In this document: piece after piece, positions 27,835-35,660 of the stretch
Layout: every line of letters begins with the position of its first letter
How positions within the stretch are numbered: the stretch's first letter is position 1
From: Blastococcus sp. URHD0036
GTDB taxonomy: Bacteria; Actinomycetota; Actinomycetes; Mycobacteriales; Geodermatophilaceae
Assembly: GCF_000701365.1 (NCBI RefSeq)
Contig: NZ_JNIK01000021.1
Coordinates: forward strand, 62,001 to 126,000
DNA length: 64,000 bases
Direction of reading: 5' to 3'
Translations under genes and position numbers: made by a program
The notes under the pieces: model-generated
Seen by the model: the letters and a program-made list of their open reading frames with translations, nothing else
What the model was told of the DNA's origin: nothing
Databases searched by the model: none

Positions 27835-28410
27835 GTGGTCGCCCCTCCCCCGCCCCGGGTCCGCCGATCGGCCGGGGACCGGCGCGCCCAGCTGGTGGCG
27901 ATCGGACTGGAGCTGCTGCCGGCGACCCCGGTGCAGGAGCTGACCATCGACGAGGTGGCGCGACGGGCCGGCATCAGCCGGAGCCTGCTGTTCCACTACT
28001 TCGCCAGCAAGCGGGACTACTACACGGCGGTCACCCGGGCGGCGGCCGACGTGCTGCTCGAGCACCTCTCCCCGCGCCCCGGCGTGCCCGCCGACGAGCA
28101 GGCCGCCGGCATGCTCGAGCGCTACGTCGGCTGGGTGGAGACCTACCGGGACGCGCACCTGTCGTTCGTCCGCGGCGCCGCGGCCGGCGACCCGTGGGTG
28201 GCCGAGGTCTACGAGGAGACCCGCGAGCAGCTGGTCGACCTGACGCTCGGCGCGCTCGGGCTGCCCGACGACCCCCGCCGGCGTCAGCTGGTCCGGGCCT
28301 GGTTCGCCTTCACCGAGGACCTCGTCGACCAGTGGGTGCGGGAACCCACGTTGGACCGCGCGGAGCTGGTCGCGCTGCTCCGGACGTTCCTCGACCGACT
28401 GCTCGTCTAG
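27835..28410 (+). CDS. TetR-family regulator
   Basis: A 191-residue repressor. The N-terminal HTH (LTIDEVARRAGISRSLLFHYFASKRDYY) is textbook TetR; the C-terminal helical domain would bind a small ligand. It is 11 bases after the hydrolase, the third gene of the operon, and likely controls the palindrome at 25287-25303. Its TAG stop shares a CTAG tetramer (28407-28410) with the stop of the convergent acyltransferase. Confidence 0.88.
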   Translation: MVAPPPPRVRRSAGDRRAQLVAIGLELLPATPVQELTIDEVARRAGISRSLLFHYFASKRDYYTAVTRAAADVLLEHLSPRPGVPADEQAAGMLERYVGWVETYRDAHLSFVRGAAAGDPWVAEVYEETREQLVDLTLGALGLPDDPRRRQLVRAWFAFTEDLVDQWVREPTLDRAELVALLRTFLDRLLV

Positions 28411-29171
28411 CTGGCGAGGGTCTCCGGGGCGCGGGTCGCGGCCTCCGACGGCGGCGGCTGCAGGCCGCTGACGGCCTCCGAGGCGCTGATGCCGGTGCTG
28501 TCCATCGACTTCTTCACCGAGGCGCCGTAGACGTCGACGTACTCCTGGCCCGACAGCGTCATGACCTCGTACATGATCTCGTCGGTCACCGAGCGCTCGA
28601 CGAACCGGTCACCGGCCAGCCCCTCGTAGCGGCTGAAGTCCAGCGGCCGGCCGAACGTCACGACCACCTTCGGCAGGTGCCGGCCGATGACCGGGATGTT
28701 CCGCTTCCGGTAGACCATGGCCACCGGCACCACGGGCACCCCGGTCTCCAGGGCCATCCGCGCGACGCCGATCTTGCCGCGGTACAGCCGCCCGTCGGGC
28801 GAGCGCGTGCCCTCGGGGTAGATGCCCAGCAGCTTGCCGTCCCGGAGGATCGAGGTGCCGGTGCGGATGGCGTCCTCCGCGGCGGACGCGCTCGACCGGT
28901 CGATCGGCACCTGGCCGGCGCCGGAGAAGAAGGCCCGCTGCAGGAAGCCCTTCACGCCGGTCCCGGTGAAGTACTCCGCCTTGGCGAGGAAGGTCACCCG
29001 CCGGCGCAGCTGCAGCGGCATGAAGACCCAGTCGGCCGCGGAGAGGTGGTTGCTGGCGAGGATGGCCGCGCCGGTGCGGGGCACGTTCTCCACACCGTCG
29101 GCCTGCGGCCGGCAGGCGAGCGTCACCCACGGACCGATGCCCACGAACTTGAGGAACCAGTAGAACAACAC
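28407..29171 (-). CDS. plsC: 1-acyl-glycerol-3-phosphate acyltransferase (PlsC-like)
   Basis: A 254-residue membrane-bound acyltransferase. The catalytic NHLSAAD (H-x4-D) is near residue 41, the block YPEGTRSPDG near 118, and a short hydrophobic N-terminus anchors it. It would acylate lysophosphatidate or another lipid such as a phosphatidylinositol mannoside. It corresponds to Rv2182c. The start GTG 29171 has GAGGGAGG unusually close; TTG 29168 is an alternative. A -10 TAGTCT lies about 20 bases upstream. Confidence 0.86.
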   Translation of the reverse strand: MLFYWFLKFVGIGPWVTLACRPQADGVENVPRTGAAILASNHLSAADWVFMPLQLRRRVTFLAKAEYFTGTGVKGFLQRAFFSGAGQVPIDRSSASAAEDAIRTGTSILRDGKLLGIYPEGTRSPDGRLYRGKIGVARMALETGVPVVPVAMVYRKRNIPVIGRHLPKVVVTFGRPLDFSRYEGLAGDRFVERSVTDEIMYEVMTLSGQEYVDVYGASVKKSMDSTGISASEAVSGLQPPPSEAATRAPETLAS

Positions 29172-29283
29172 GCCTCCCTCGACGAACTGTCAGACTAGGG
29201 AGCCGCGCCGCGGTTGGACAATCCGCCCGTCCCCGTACCGCACCCGCCGCCGGAGCCGAGGGTGCCGCCCGCCGAGGAGATCC

Positions 29284-30090
29284 GTGTCACCCACCGCACC
29301 GACCGGGGGACCGTCGACCGTCGTCCCCGGCGCCGAGCCCTTCGCCCTCGCGGGCGGACCGGCCGGTGCCGGCACCGGCGTCCTGCTGGTCCACGGCTTC
29401 ACCGGGTCCCCGTTCAGCATGCGGCCGTGGGGCGAGCACCTGGCGGCCGAGGGCTTCGCCGTCCGCGCCCCGCTGCTGCCCGGGCACGGCACCCGCTGGC
29501 AGGACTGCAACCTCAGCACCGAGCAGGACTGGGTCGACGCCGTCACCGGTGCCTTCGACGAGCTGCGCGCCGAGTGCGACCGCGTGGTGGTGGCGGGGCT
29601 GTCCATGGGCGGGACGCTGGCGATCCGGCTGGCCGAGCTGCGCCCCGACGACGTCGCCGCGCTGGTGCTGGTCAACCCCTCGCTGCTCACCGAGCGGCTC
29701 GACGCCAAGCTCCTCCCCCTGCTGGCCCGGCTCACGCCGAGCTGGAAGGCGATCGCCAACGACATCAAGAAGCCCGGGGTCGACGAGCGGGCCTACGCCA
29801 AGCTCCCCACCCGCGCGGTGCTCGGGCTGCGCCGGCTGTGGACGGCGACCCGGGCCGACCTCGCCCGGGTGACCGCACCGCTGCTGGTCTTCCGCAGCGT
29901 CACCGACCACGTGGTCGAGCCCGCCTCCGTCCGGGTGCTCCTCGCCGGGGTCACCAGCACCGACACCACCGAGGTCCTGCTGGAGGACAGCTACCACGTG
30001 GCGACCCTCGACAACGACGCACCGGAGATCTTCGGGCAGTCGGTGGCGTGGCTGCGCGAGCGCTTCCCCGCGCCGGGGGCCGGCTCGTGA
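29284..30090 (+). CDS. Carboxylesterase / monoacylglycerol lipase-like hydrolase
   Basis: A 268-residue alpha/beta hydrolase of the Est30/carboxylesterase type: LLVHGFTGSPFSM oxyanion loop, LLPGHGTRWQD, nucleophile GLSMGG, then the SVTDHVV acid and DSYHVATLD catalytic His. GTG 29284 follows GGAG. Its stop overlaps the next gene as GTGA. Confidence 0.86.
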   Translation: MSPTAPTGGPSTVVPGAEPFALAGGPAGAGTGVLLVHGFTGSPFSMRPWGEHLAAEGFAVRAPLLPGHGTRWQDCNLSTEQDWVDAVTGAFDELRAECDRVVVAGLSMGGTLAIRLAELRPDDVAALVLVNPSLLTERLDAKLLPLLARLTPSWKAIANDIKKPGVDERAYAKLPTRAVLGLRRLWTATRADLARVTAPLLVFRSVTDHVVEPASVRVLLAGVTSTDTTEVLLEDSYHVATLDNDAPEIFGQSVAWLRERFPAPGAGS

Positions 30091-30767
30091 GCGAGCCGCG
30101 GCGCGGCCGGGGGCGGCAGGACAACGGCCTCGACGCGGCGCTGTGGTCGCCGCTGCGCGACGTCGACCCGCGGGTGGGCGAGCACCTGCTCGAGGTGCTG
30201 CGCGAGGCGGGCATCCCGGCCTACCTGGAGCCGGCCACCGACGTCGGCCCCTACACCCGCACGGTCTTCCTCCCGAGCCCGCCGATCGACCGGCTGTTCG
30301 TCGACCGCACCCGGGTCACCGAGGGCAGGGAGCTGGTCGCGCAGCACGGCGACGAGGACGCGCCGGCCCCCGAGCGCCCGGCTCCCCGGCGGGAGGTGGA
30401 CGAGGAGGCCGAGTGGGCGCGGATCGTCTCGGCCTTCGAGGCGGAGAACGGCCGGCTCGTGGTGGACCGCGCACCGGCCGACCTGCCCCCGCCGACCCCG
30501 CACGAGGTGCCGGTGCTCGACCGGCCCGACGAGCACTTCGAGCCCCCGCCGCCCCCGCCGGTCGGGCTGCCCTCGCCGCACGTGCTCTACGCCGTCCTGC
30601 TCATCGCGGTCGGCGCCCTGCTCGTGGTCGCACCCGGAGTGCTCGGCCTGACCCTCGACGTCGGCCTCGTGCTGGGCGTGGCCGCCGTGGTCGGCGGCGT
30701 CTTCCTGCTGGTCTCCCGCATGCGCGAGCGGTCGGTGGAGGACGGCGACGACGGGGCGGTCGTCTAG
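30087..30767 (+). CDS. Uncharacterised protein with C-terminal membrane hairpin
   Basis: A 226-residue protein I cannot name. The N-terminal 70 residues (LREAGIPAYLEPATDVGPYTRT) resemble a small alpha/beta domain; a Pro/Glu/Arg-rich middle follows, including a run of seven Pro near residue 152; the C-terminus has two membrane helices (VLYAVLLIAVGALLVVAPGV and VGLVLGVAAVVGGVFLLVS). It is coupled to the esterase by a GTGA overlap and shares a CTAG stop with the convergent glucokinase. A membrane-tethered partner of the esterase is one possibility. Confidence 0.7.
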   Translation: MSEPRRGRGRQDNGLDAALWSPLRDVDPRVGEHLLEVLREAGIPAYLEPATDVGPYTRTVFLPSPPIDRLFVDRTRVTEGRELVAQHGDEDAPAPERPAPRREVDEEAEWARIVSAFEAENGRLVVDRAPADLPPPTPHEVPVLDRPDEHFEPPPPPPVGLPSPHVLYAVLLIAVGALLVVAPGVLGLTLDVGLVLGVAAVVGGVFLLVSRMRERSVEDGDDGAVV

Positions 30768-31723
30768 CCGCTCTCGGCGCGGACGAGGTCGGCGGCACCG
30801 ACCAGCCCCGCCTGCGGTCCCAGGACGGCGGCCACCACCTGCGGCCCCGGCCGGAAGCCCCGCCCCGGCAGTGCCCGCTGCAGCCGTTCGCGCGCCGGAC
30901 CCAGCACCGCCTCGCCGAGTGCGCTGACCCCTCCGCCGATGACGACGACGTCGGGGTCCAGCACGGCCGACAGGTCGGCGATGCCCTGCCCCAGCCAGTG
31001 CCCGACCTCCGCGACGAGCTCGCGGGCCAGCGCGTCGCCGGCCTCCGCCGCCTGCGCCACGACCTCACCGGTCAGGTCGGCCGCGCGGCCCGACACCCGC
31101 TCGAGCAGCGCCGCGGCCGCCGCGGGGCTGCTGTGCGCGATCTCCCGGGCGGTCTGGGCCAGCGCGGTGCCACTGGCGTACTGCTCCCAGCACCCGCGGT
31201 TGCCGCAGGCGCACAACCGGCCGTCGGGGACCACGCGCATGTGCCCCCACTCCCCCGCCACCCCGTGCGCGCCGCGCTGCAGCCGGCCACCGAGCACGAT
31301 GCCGCCCCCGATGCCGGTGCCCAGCGTGACCATGAGCGCCAGCTCCGCGCCCCGGGCGGCACCGAAGCGGTACTCGGCCCAGGCGGCGGCGTCCGCGTCG
31401 TTGCCCACCCAGAGGGGCAGCCGCAGCCGGCGCATGAGGTCCCGCCGCAGCGAGGTGTTGCGCCAGGCCAGGTGCGGACTGAACAGGATCGTGTCGCCGC
31501 TGCGGTCGAACCAGCCGGCCGCGCCGACCCCCACGCCGACCGGGAGCTCGTCAGCGGCAGCCGTCAGCTCGGCGACCACGGCCACGATGGCGCCCTCGGT
31601 CTCCGCCGGTGACGCCCCGGGCGTGCTGCGGCGTGCCGTCGAGAGCACCGTGCCGTCGGCGGTGACCAGCCCGCCGGCGACCTTGGTGCCGCCGATGTCG
31701 ACGCCGACGGCGGTCCCCTCCAC
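30764..31723 (-). CDS. glk: ROK-family glucokinase
   Basis: A 319-residue ROK kinase phosphorylating glucose. GVDIGGTKVAGG binds phosphate, the GNDADAAAWAEY block holds the catalytic Asp, TLGTGIGGG is the adenosine loop and the ROK zinc site CACGNRGCWEQY has its three Cys and the upstream His (GEWGHM). No HTH is present, so it is an enzyme and not a repressor. The GTG start directly abuts the stop of the gene upstream (TAGGTG), suggesting one transcript. Confidence 0.9.
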   Translation of the reverse strand: MEGTAVGVDIGGTKVAGGLVTADGTVLSTARRSTPGASPAETEGAIVAVVAELTAAADELPVGVGVGAAGWFDRSGDTILFSPHLAWRNTSLRRDLMRRLRLPLWVGNDADAAAWAEYRFGAARGAELALMVTLGTGIGGGIVLGGRLQRGAHGVAGEWGHMRVVPDGRLCACGNRGCWEQYASGTALAQTAREIAHSSPAAAAALLERVSGRAADLTGEVVAQAAEAGDALARELVAEVGHWLGQGIADLSAVLDPDVVVIGGGVSALGEAVLGPARERLQRALPGRGFRPGPQVVAAVLGPQAGLVGAADLVRAESG

Positions 31724-32068
31724 CTAGGCGATCTCGATGTGCTGCACCGCCGGGGCGCCGGGGCCGTCGGCGGTCCCCTCCTCCGGAGCGGCCTGCGGCG
31801 CGGTCCGCGGCGGCTCGGCGGCGAGCGTGCGCAGAGCGGCGGCCGCGGCGGTCAGCGCGTCCGCGATCGCCGCGGTCACCTCCGGCCGCTCGCCCCGCAG
31901 GACGCCCGCCGCCTGGCACAGCGGGCACCAGCGGCAGTCGCTGCCGTGCGCGGCACTCGCCTCGGGACCGGCGTCGCTCCCCTGCGGCGGCGGGCCGGCG
32001 GCGAGCGCCTGCCCCAGCCCGGTCACCAGCCGTCGCGCCTGGTCGAGCCAGTCGTTGCCCGGAGTCAT
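31724..32068 (-). CDS. Small Cys-motif protein (Rv2183c position)
   Basis: A 114-residue protein with a central C-x2-C-x2-C motif (CRWCPLCQ, near residues 48-55) followed by a helix GERPEVTAAIADALTAAAAALR and a disordered, acidic tail. It may bind metal or pass a redox signal. It overlaps the ArsA-like gene as ATGA and sits where M. tuberculosis has Rv2183c. I cannot assign a function. Confidence 0.75.
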   Translation of the reverse strand: MTPGNDWLDQARRLVTGLGQALAAGPPPQGSDAGPEASAAHGSDCRWCPLCQAAGVLRGERPEVTAAIADALTAAAAALRTLAAEPPRTAPQAAPEEGTADGPGAPAVQHIEIA

Positions 32069-33204
32069 GCGGTGCTCCCCTCGGCGGCCAGCAGGTCGGC
32101 CGGCCACTGACGCGGATCGGGTGCGAAGTCGACGACCAGCCGCGCCCCGGCGGTACCGGCGCCGGCCAGGGATCCGCCGGTGACCACGCAGCGGCGCAGC
32201 AGCGCGTCCAGCCGCAGCGACCGCCGGGCTCCGCCCACCGTGAGCACGAGGTCGTCGTCCCACCGGGTCAGCCCCAGCGCGTCGCGGCGGGCGAACGGCA
32301 GCGGGACGGTCAGCTGCCAGCCGCCGGCCACACGCACCGGCGCGGGCGCCCCGGGGGCAGCCGCGGGCGGCGGGGCGTCGTCGGCGACCAGGGCGGCCAG
32401 CGCGTCGGCGTCCGCCGGGGACGTCGCCCTCTCGGGCACGTGCGCCACGGGGGCCAGGTCGGCGAGCGCGTCGAGGGCACGGGCCTGCTCGGCCGTGCGC
32501 GCGGACCACCACTCGCCGGCGCCGCCGTCGGGCAGCACGCGGGCGTGCACGGCGACCGGCCGCTGGCCGTGCAGCGCGAACACGGGGAGCGCCTCGCGCA
32601 GGACGGCGACCGCCGACTCCCGGGCCTCGGTCACCAGCCGCACCTCGGTGGCCGCGGGGTCGGAGAGGTCGACCCGGGAGAGCAGCCGCTCCACCACCGG
32701 CACGGCGGCCAGGACGGTGTCGACCGGCCCGGACCGGACGGCCCCGGTGCGCACCGCCGCGGTGCGGACCGCGCCGAGCATCCGCAGCCGGGTCGGGAGC
32801 GCCTGTCCGAGCCACCAGTGCAGCGCGCCGGGGAGCGCGAGCAGGGCCAGCGCCGAGTCCAGCGGGCCGGCGTCCACCACGACGACGTCGGCCTCCGCGC
32901 GGGCGAGCTCGGCCATCAGCGCGATCTCGGCCGCACCCGGCGGCGCGACGACGGAGCTGGCCGGCGGCAGCGAGAGGTCGGGCACCGCGCCCGCGAGGGC
33001 CGGCCCCACCGAACCCCAGAGCTGCTCGAACCCCTGCTGCGGATCCGGGACGACCACCTGCAGGCCCTCGACCGGCCCGAACGGCGCCGGGCGGCGCGAC
33101 ACCAGCACCGTGCCGCTCCCGGCCCGGGCGGCACGGACGGCCAGGGCCGCCGCCACGGTCGAGGTCCCGGCCCCGCCGGGGCCGGTCACGAGCACGGTGG
33201 TCAC
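32065..33204 (-). CDS. ArsA/GET3-like NTPase homologue lacking P-loop lysines
   Basis: A 379-residue protein with the fold order of the ArsA/GET3 family and the place of Rv2184c. The N-terminal loop is VTGPGGAGTSTVAAALA: where ArsA proteins have GKGGVGKT, this one has Pro for the signature Lys and Thr for the Walker Lys. The VVVVDAGPLDSALALL strand (switch Asp) is kept. A C-terminal beta-rich segment (QLTVPLPFARRDALGLTRWDDDLVLTVGG) resembles the alpha-crystallin-like domain of actinobacterial ArsA proteins. Nucleotide hydrolysis is doubtful. GTG 33204 follows the SRPBCC gene by five bases. Confidence 0.78.
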   Translation of the reverse strand: MTTVLVTGPGGAGTSTVAAALAVRAARAGSGTVLVSRRPAPFGPVEGLQVVVPDPQQGFEQLWGSVGPALAGAVPDLSLPPASSVVAPPGAAEIALMAELARAEADVVVVDAGPLDSALALLALPGALHWWLGQALPTRLRMLGAVRTAAVRTGAVRSGPVDTVLAAVPVVERLLSRVDLSDPAATEVRLVTEARESAVAVLREALPVFALHGQRPVAVHARVLPDGGAGEWWSARTAEQARALDALADLAPVAHVPERATSPADADALAALVADDAPPPAAAPGAPAPVRVAGGWQLTVPLPFARRDALGLTRWDDDLVLTVGGARRSLRLDALLRRCVVTGGSLAGAGTAGARLVVDFAPDPRQWPADLLAAEGSTA

Positions 33205-33209
33205 GGGGA

Positions 33210-33641
33210 TCAGCCCTCGACGCGCTTCTTGAGCTCCTTGAGCGCGGTGTCGAGGATGACCTTCTCGGCCTTGCGCTTGATCATCCCGAGCATGGGGATG
33301 GAGAGGTCGATGGTGATCGCGTAGGTGACGTCGGTGCGGCCGCCGGACTCGACGAGCGTGTACGAGCCTTCCTGGCGCTTCTGCATCTGCCCCTTGACCA
33401 GCGTCCAGGAGACGCGGCGGTCGTCCTCCCACGTGTAGTCGAGGACGTAGTCGTCCTTGACCGCACCGGCGTCGAGGACGAAGTGCACCCGCTTGGCCCG
33501 GCCGTCCGGGCCGGTCTCGACCACCTCGACCCGCTTGGCGGCCGCCACCCACGTGGGGTACGCGTCGAAGTCGGCGATGACCGCCATCACATCGGCTGCG
33601 GGCGCCTCGACGACGATCGACTGGGTGGACTGGTCGGCCAT
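33210..33641 (-). CDS. SRPBCC / polyketide cyclase-like lipid-binding protein
   Basis: A 143-residue START-like protein with the helix-grip fold: APAADVMAVIADFDAYPTWV at the N-terminus, WEDDRRVSW mid-strand, and a long C-terminal helix rich in Lys. It corresponds to Rv2185c. It heads SRPBCC-ArsA-Rv2183c; ATG 33641 has TAGCCT seven bases upstream (33654-33649), a leaderless promoter. A hydrophobic ligand is expected. Confidence 0.85.
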   Translation of the reverse strand: MADQSTQSIVVEAPAADVMAVIADFDAYPTWVAAAKRVEVVETGPDGRAKRVHFVLDAGAVKDDYVLDYTWEDDRRVSWTLVKGQMQKRQEGSYTLVESGGRTDVTYAITIDLSIPMLGMIKRKAEKVILDTALKELKKRVEG

Positions 33642-33801
33642 GCGGAGCAGGCTAGCCGTTCCCCCGTCCGCCGCCCCGGTGAGACGCCCGCCTCAGCTAC
33701 TCACCAGTAGCCGGCTGCGGCTAGATTTGCAGGCCACACGTCCCCACCGGGACGGGCCGGGCGACGGTGCCCGGGTCCGGTGCGGGGAGAGAGGACCAGG
33801 C

Positions 33802-35595
33802 GTGCGCGAGTTCAGCGTCCCGGCGACGACCGAGGTGGGGCCGGACGAGGCCCTGACCGACATGCTGACCGAGAACGTCACCGAGCACGGCGACGAGGTG
33901 GGTCTGCGGATCCAGCGCGGCGGCCGCTGGGAGGACGTGACCTGGCGGGAGTTCGGTGAGCAGGTCCGCGGTGTCGCCAAGGGGCTGATCGCCGCCGGTG
34001 TGCAGCCCGGCGACCGCGTCGCCCTGCAGGCCAAGACCCGCTACGAGTGGACCGTCGTCGACTTCGCGATCTGGACGGCCGGCGGCGTCGTCGTCCCGGT
34101 GTACGAGACGTCCAGCCCCGACCAGGTCGCGTGGATCCTCTCCGACTCGGGCGCGACGGCCATGATCGTGGAGAAGGGCGAGCACGCCTCGGCGGTGGAC
34201 GCCGTCCGCGACCAGGCGCCGGACCTCGGCCCGGTCTACGTGATCGAGGACGACGCCCTCGGCACCCTCACCGCCGCCGGCGCCGAGGTGCCCGACAGCG
34301 AACTCGACGCCCGCCGCGCCACGCTGAACGCCGACAGCCTGGCGACGCTGATCTACACCAGCGGCACCACCGGCCGGCCGAAGGGCTGCGAGCTCACGCA
34401 CCGCAACTTCCTGTTCGAGATCGGCAACGGCATGAGCCTGCTCGACCGGTTCATGAACGTGCAGGGCTCGCTGCTGCTGTTCATCCCGCTCGCGCACGTG
34501 CTGGCCCGCGTCCTGCAGGTCGGCGCCGTCAAGACCCGCACCGTCATCGGCCACACCCCCGACGTGAAGAACCTCGTCGAGGACCTCGGGGAGTTCAAGC
34601 CGACGTTCGTGCTGGCCGTCCCGCGGGTGTTCGAGAAGGTCTTCAACCAGGCGAAGGCCAAGGCCGAGGGTGACGGCAAGGGCAAGATCTTCGACAAGGC
34701 CGCCCAGGTGGCCATCGACTGGTCGCGGGCCCAGGACACCGGCGGCCCCGGCATCGCACTGCGGGCGCAGCACACCGTCTTCGACAAGCTCGTCTACGGC
34801 AAGCTGCGCGCCGCGCTCGGCGGCCGCTGCCTGGGCGCGATCTCCGGCGGCGCTCCGCTCGGCGACCGGCTGGGCCACTTCTTCCGCGGCATCGGCGTGC
34901 CGGTGTTCGAGGGCTACGGCCTCACCGAGACGACGGCGGCCGCGGCGGTCAACCACGACGACGCGCTGCGCATCGGCACCGTGGGCCGGCCGCTGCCCGG
35001 CGTCGGCTTCGCGATCGCCGAGGACGGCGAGATCCTCATCCGCGGCGGCGTGGTCATGCGCGGCTACTGGAAGAACGACCAGGCCACGGCGGAGGCCATC
35101 GACGCCGACGGCTGGTTCCACACCGGCGACATCGGTGAGATCGACGCCGACGGCTTCGTCAAGATCACCGGTCGCAAGAAGGAGATCCTGGTGACCGCGG
35201 GCGGCAAGAACGTCGCCCCCGCCGTCCTCGAGGACCGGCTGCGCGCGCACCGGCTGATCAGCCAGTGCATCGTCGTCGGCGACCAGCGGCCCTTCATCGG
35301 CGCGTTGATCACCCTCGACGAGGAGGCCCTCCCGCAGTGGCTGGAGTCCAAGGGGAAGCCGGCCGACACCAAGATCGCCGACCTGGTCGACGACGCCGAC
35401 GTGAAGGCGGAGGTCGACGCCGCGGTGGCCGACGCCAACAAGGCGGTCTCGCAGGCCGAGGCGATCAAGAAGTACAAGGTGCTGGCCACCGACTTCACCG
35501 AGGACAACGGGATGCTCACGCCGAGCCTCAAGCTCAAGCGCAACGTGGTGATCAAGGAGTTCGGCGACGAGGTCGAGTCCCTCTACACCCGTTAA
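33802..35595 (+). CDS. fadD15: Long-chain acyl-CoA synthetase (FadD15-like)
   Basis: A 597-residue adenylate-forming enzyme activating fatty acids to acyl-CoA. Motifs: LIYTSGTTGRPKGCELTH P-loop, the FEGYGLTETTAAAA adenine motif, the DGWFHTGDIGEID block with the ribose Asp, the ITGRKKEILV hinge and the late TPSLKLKRN Lys. It matches Rv2187. The start is GTG 33802; TAGATT at 33722-33727 gives a leader of roughly 70 bases. A strong hairpin follows the stop. Confidence 0.92.
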   Translation: MREFSVPATTEVGPDEALTDMLTENVTEHGDEVGLRIQRGGRWEDVTWREFGEQVRGVAKGLIAAGVQPGDRVALQAKTRYEWTVVDFAIWTAGGVVVPVYETSSPDQVAWILSDSGATAMIVEKGEHASAVDAVRDQAPDLGPVYVIEDDALGTLTAAGAEVPDSELDARRATLNADSLATLIYTSGTTGRPKGCELTHRNFLFEIGNGMSLLDRFMNVQGSLLLFIPLAHVLARVLQVGAVKTRTVIGHTPDVKNLVEDLGEFKPTFVLAVPRVFEKVFNQAKAKAEGDGKGKIFDKAAQVAIDWSRAQDTGGPGIALRAQHTVFDKLVYGKLRAALGGRCLGAISGGAPLGDRLGHFFRGIGVPVFEGYGLTETTAAAAVNHDDALRIGTVGRPLPGVGFAIAEDGEILIRGGVVMRGYWKNDQATAEAIDADGWFHTGDIGEIDADGFVKITGRKKEILVTAGGKNVAPAVLEDRLRAHRLISQCIVVGDQRPFIGALITLDEEALPQWLESKGKPADTKIADLVDDADVKAEVDAAVADANKAVSQAEAIKKYKVLATDFTEDNGMLTPSLKLKRNVVIKEFGDEVESLYTR

Positions 35596-35623
35596 GGACC
35601 CCCTCGCCCCCCACCGCTCGCAG

Positions 35624-35660
35624 ACTCGCGGCGGGCCCCTGCGAGGGGGCCGCCGCGAGT
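35624..35660. terminator. Strong bidirectional terminator after fadD15/pimB
   Basis: ACTCGCGGCGGGCCCC (35624-35639) pairs with GGGGGCCGCCGCGAGT (35645-35660) around TGCGA, with one mismatch. The right arm ends on the first base of the pimB stop codon (minus strand), so it serves both convergent genes. A second, overlapping pairing (CCCCCTCGC near 35600 with GCGAGGGGG at 35641) could compete. Confidence 0.75.
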
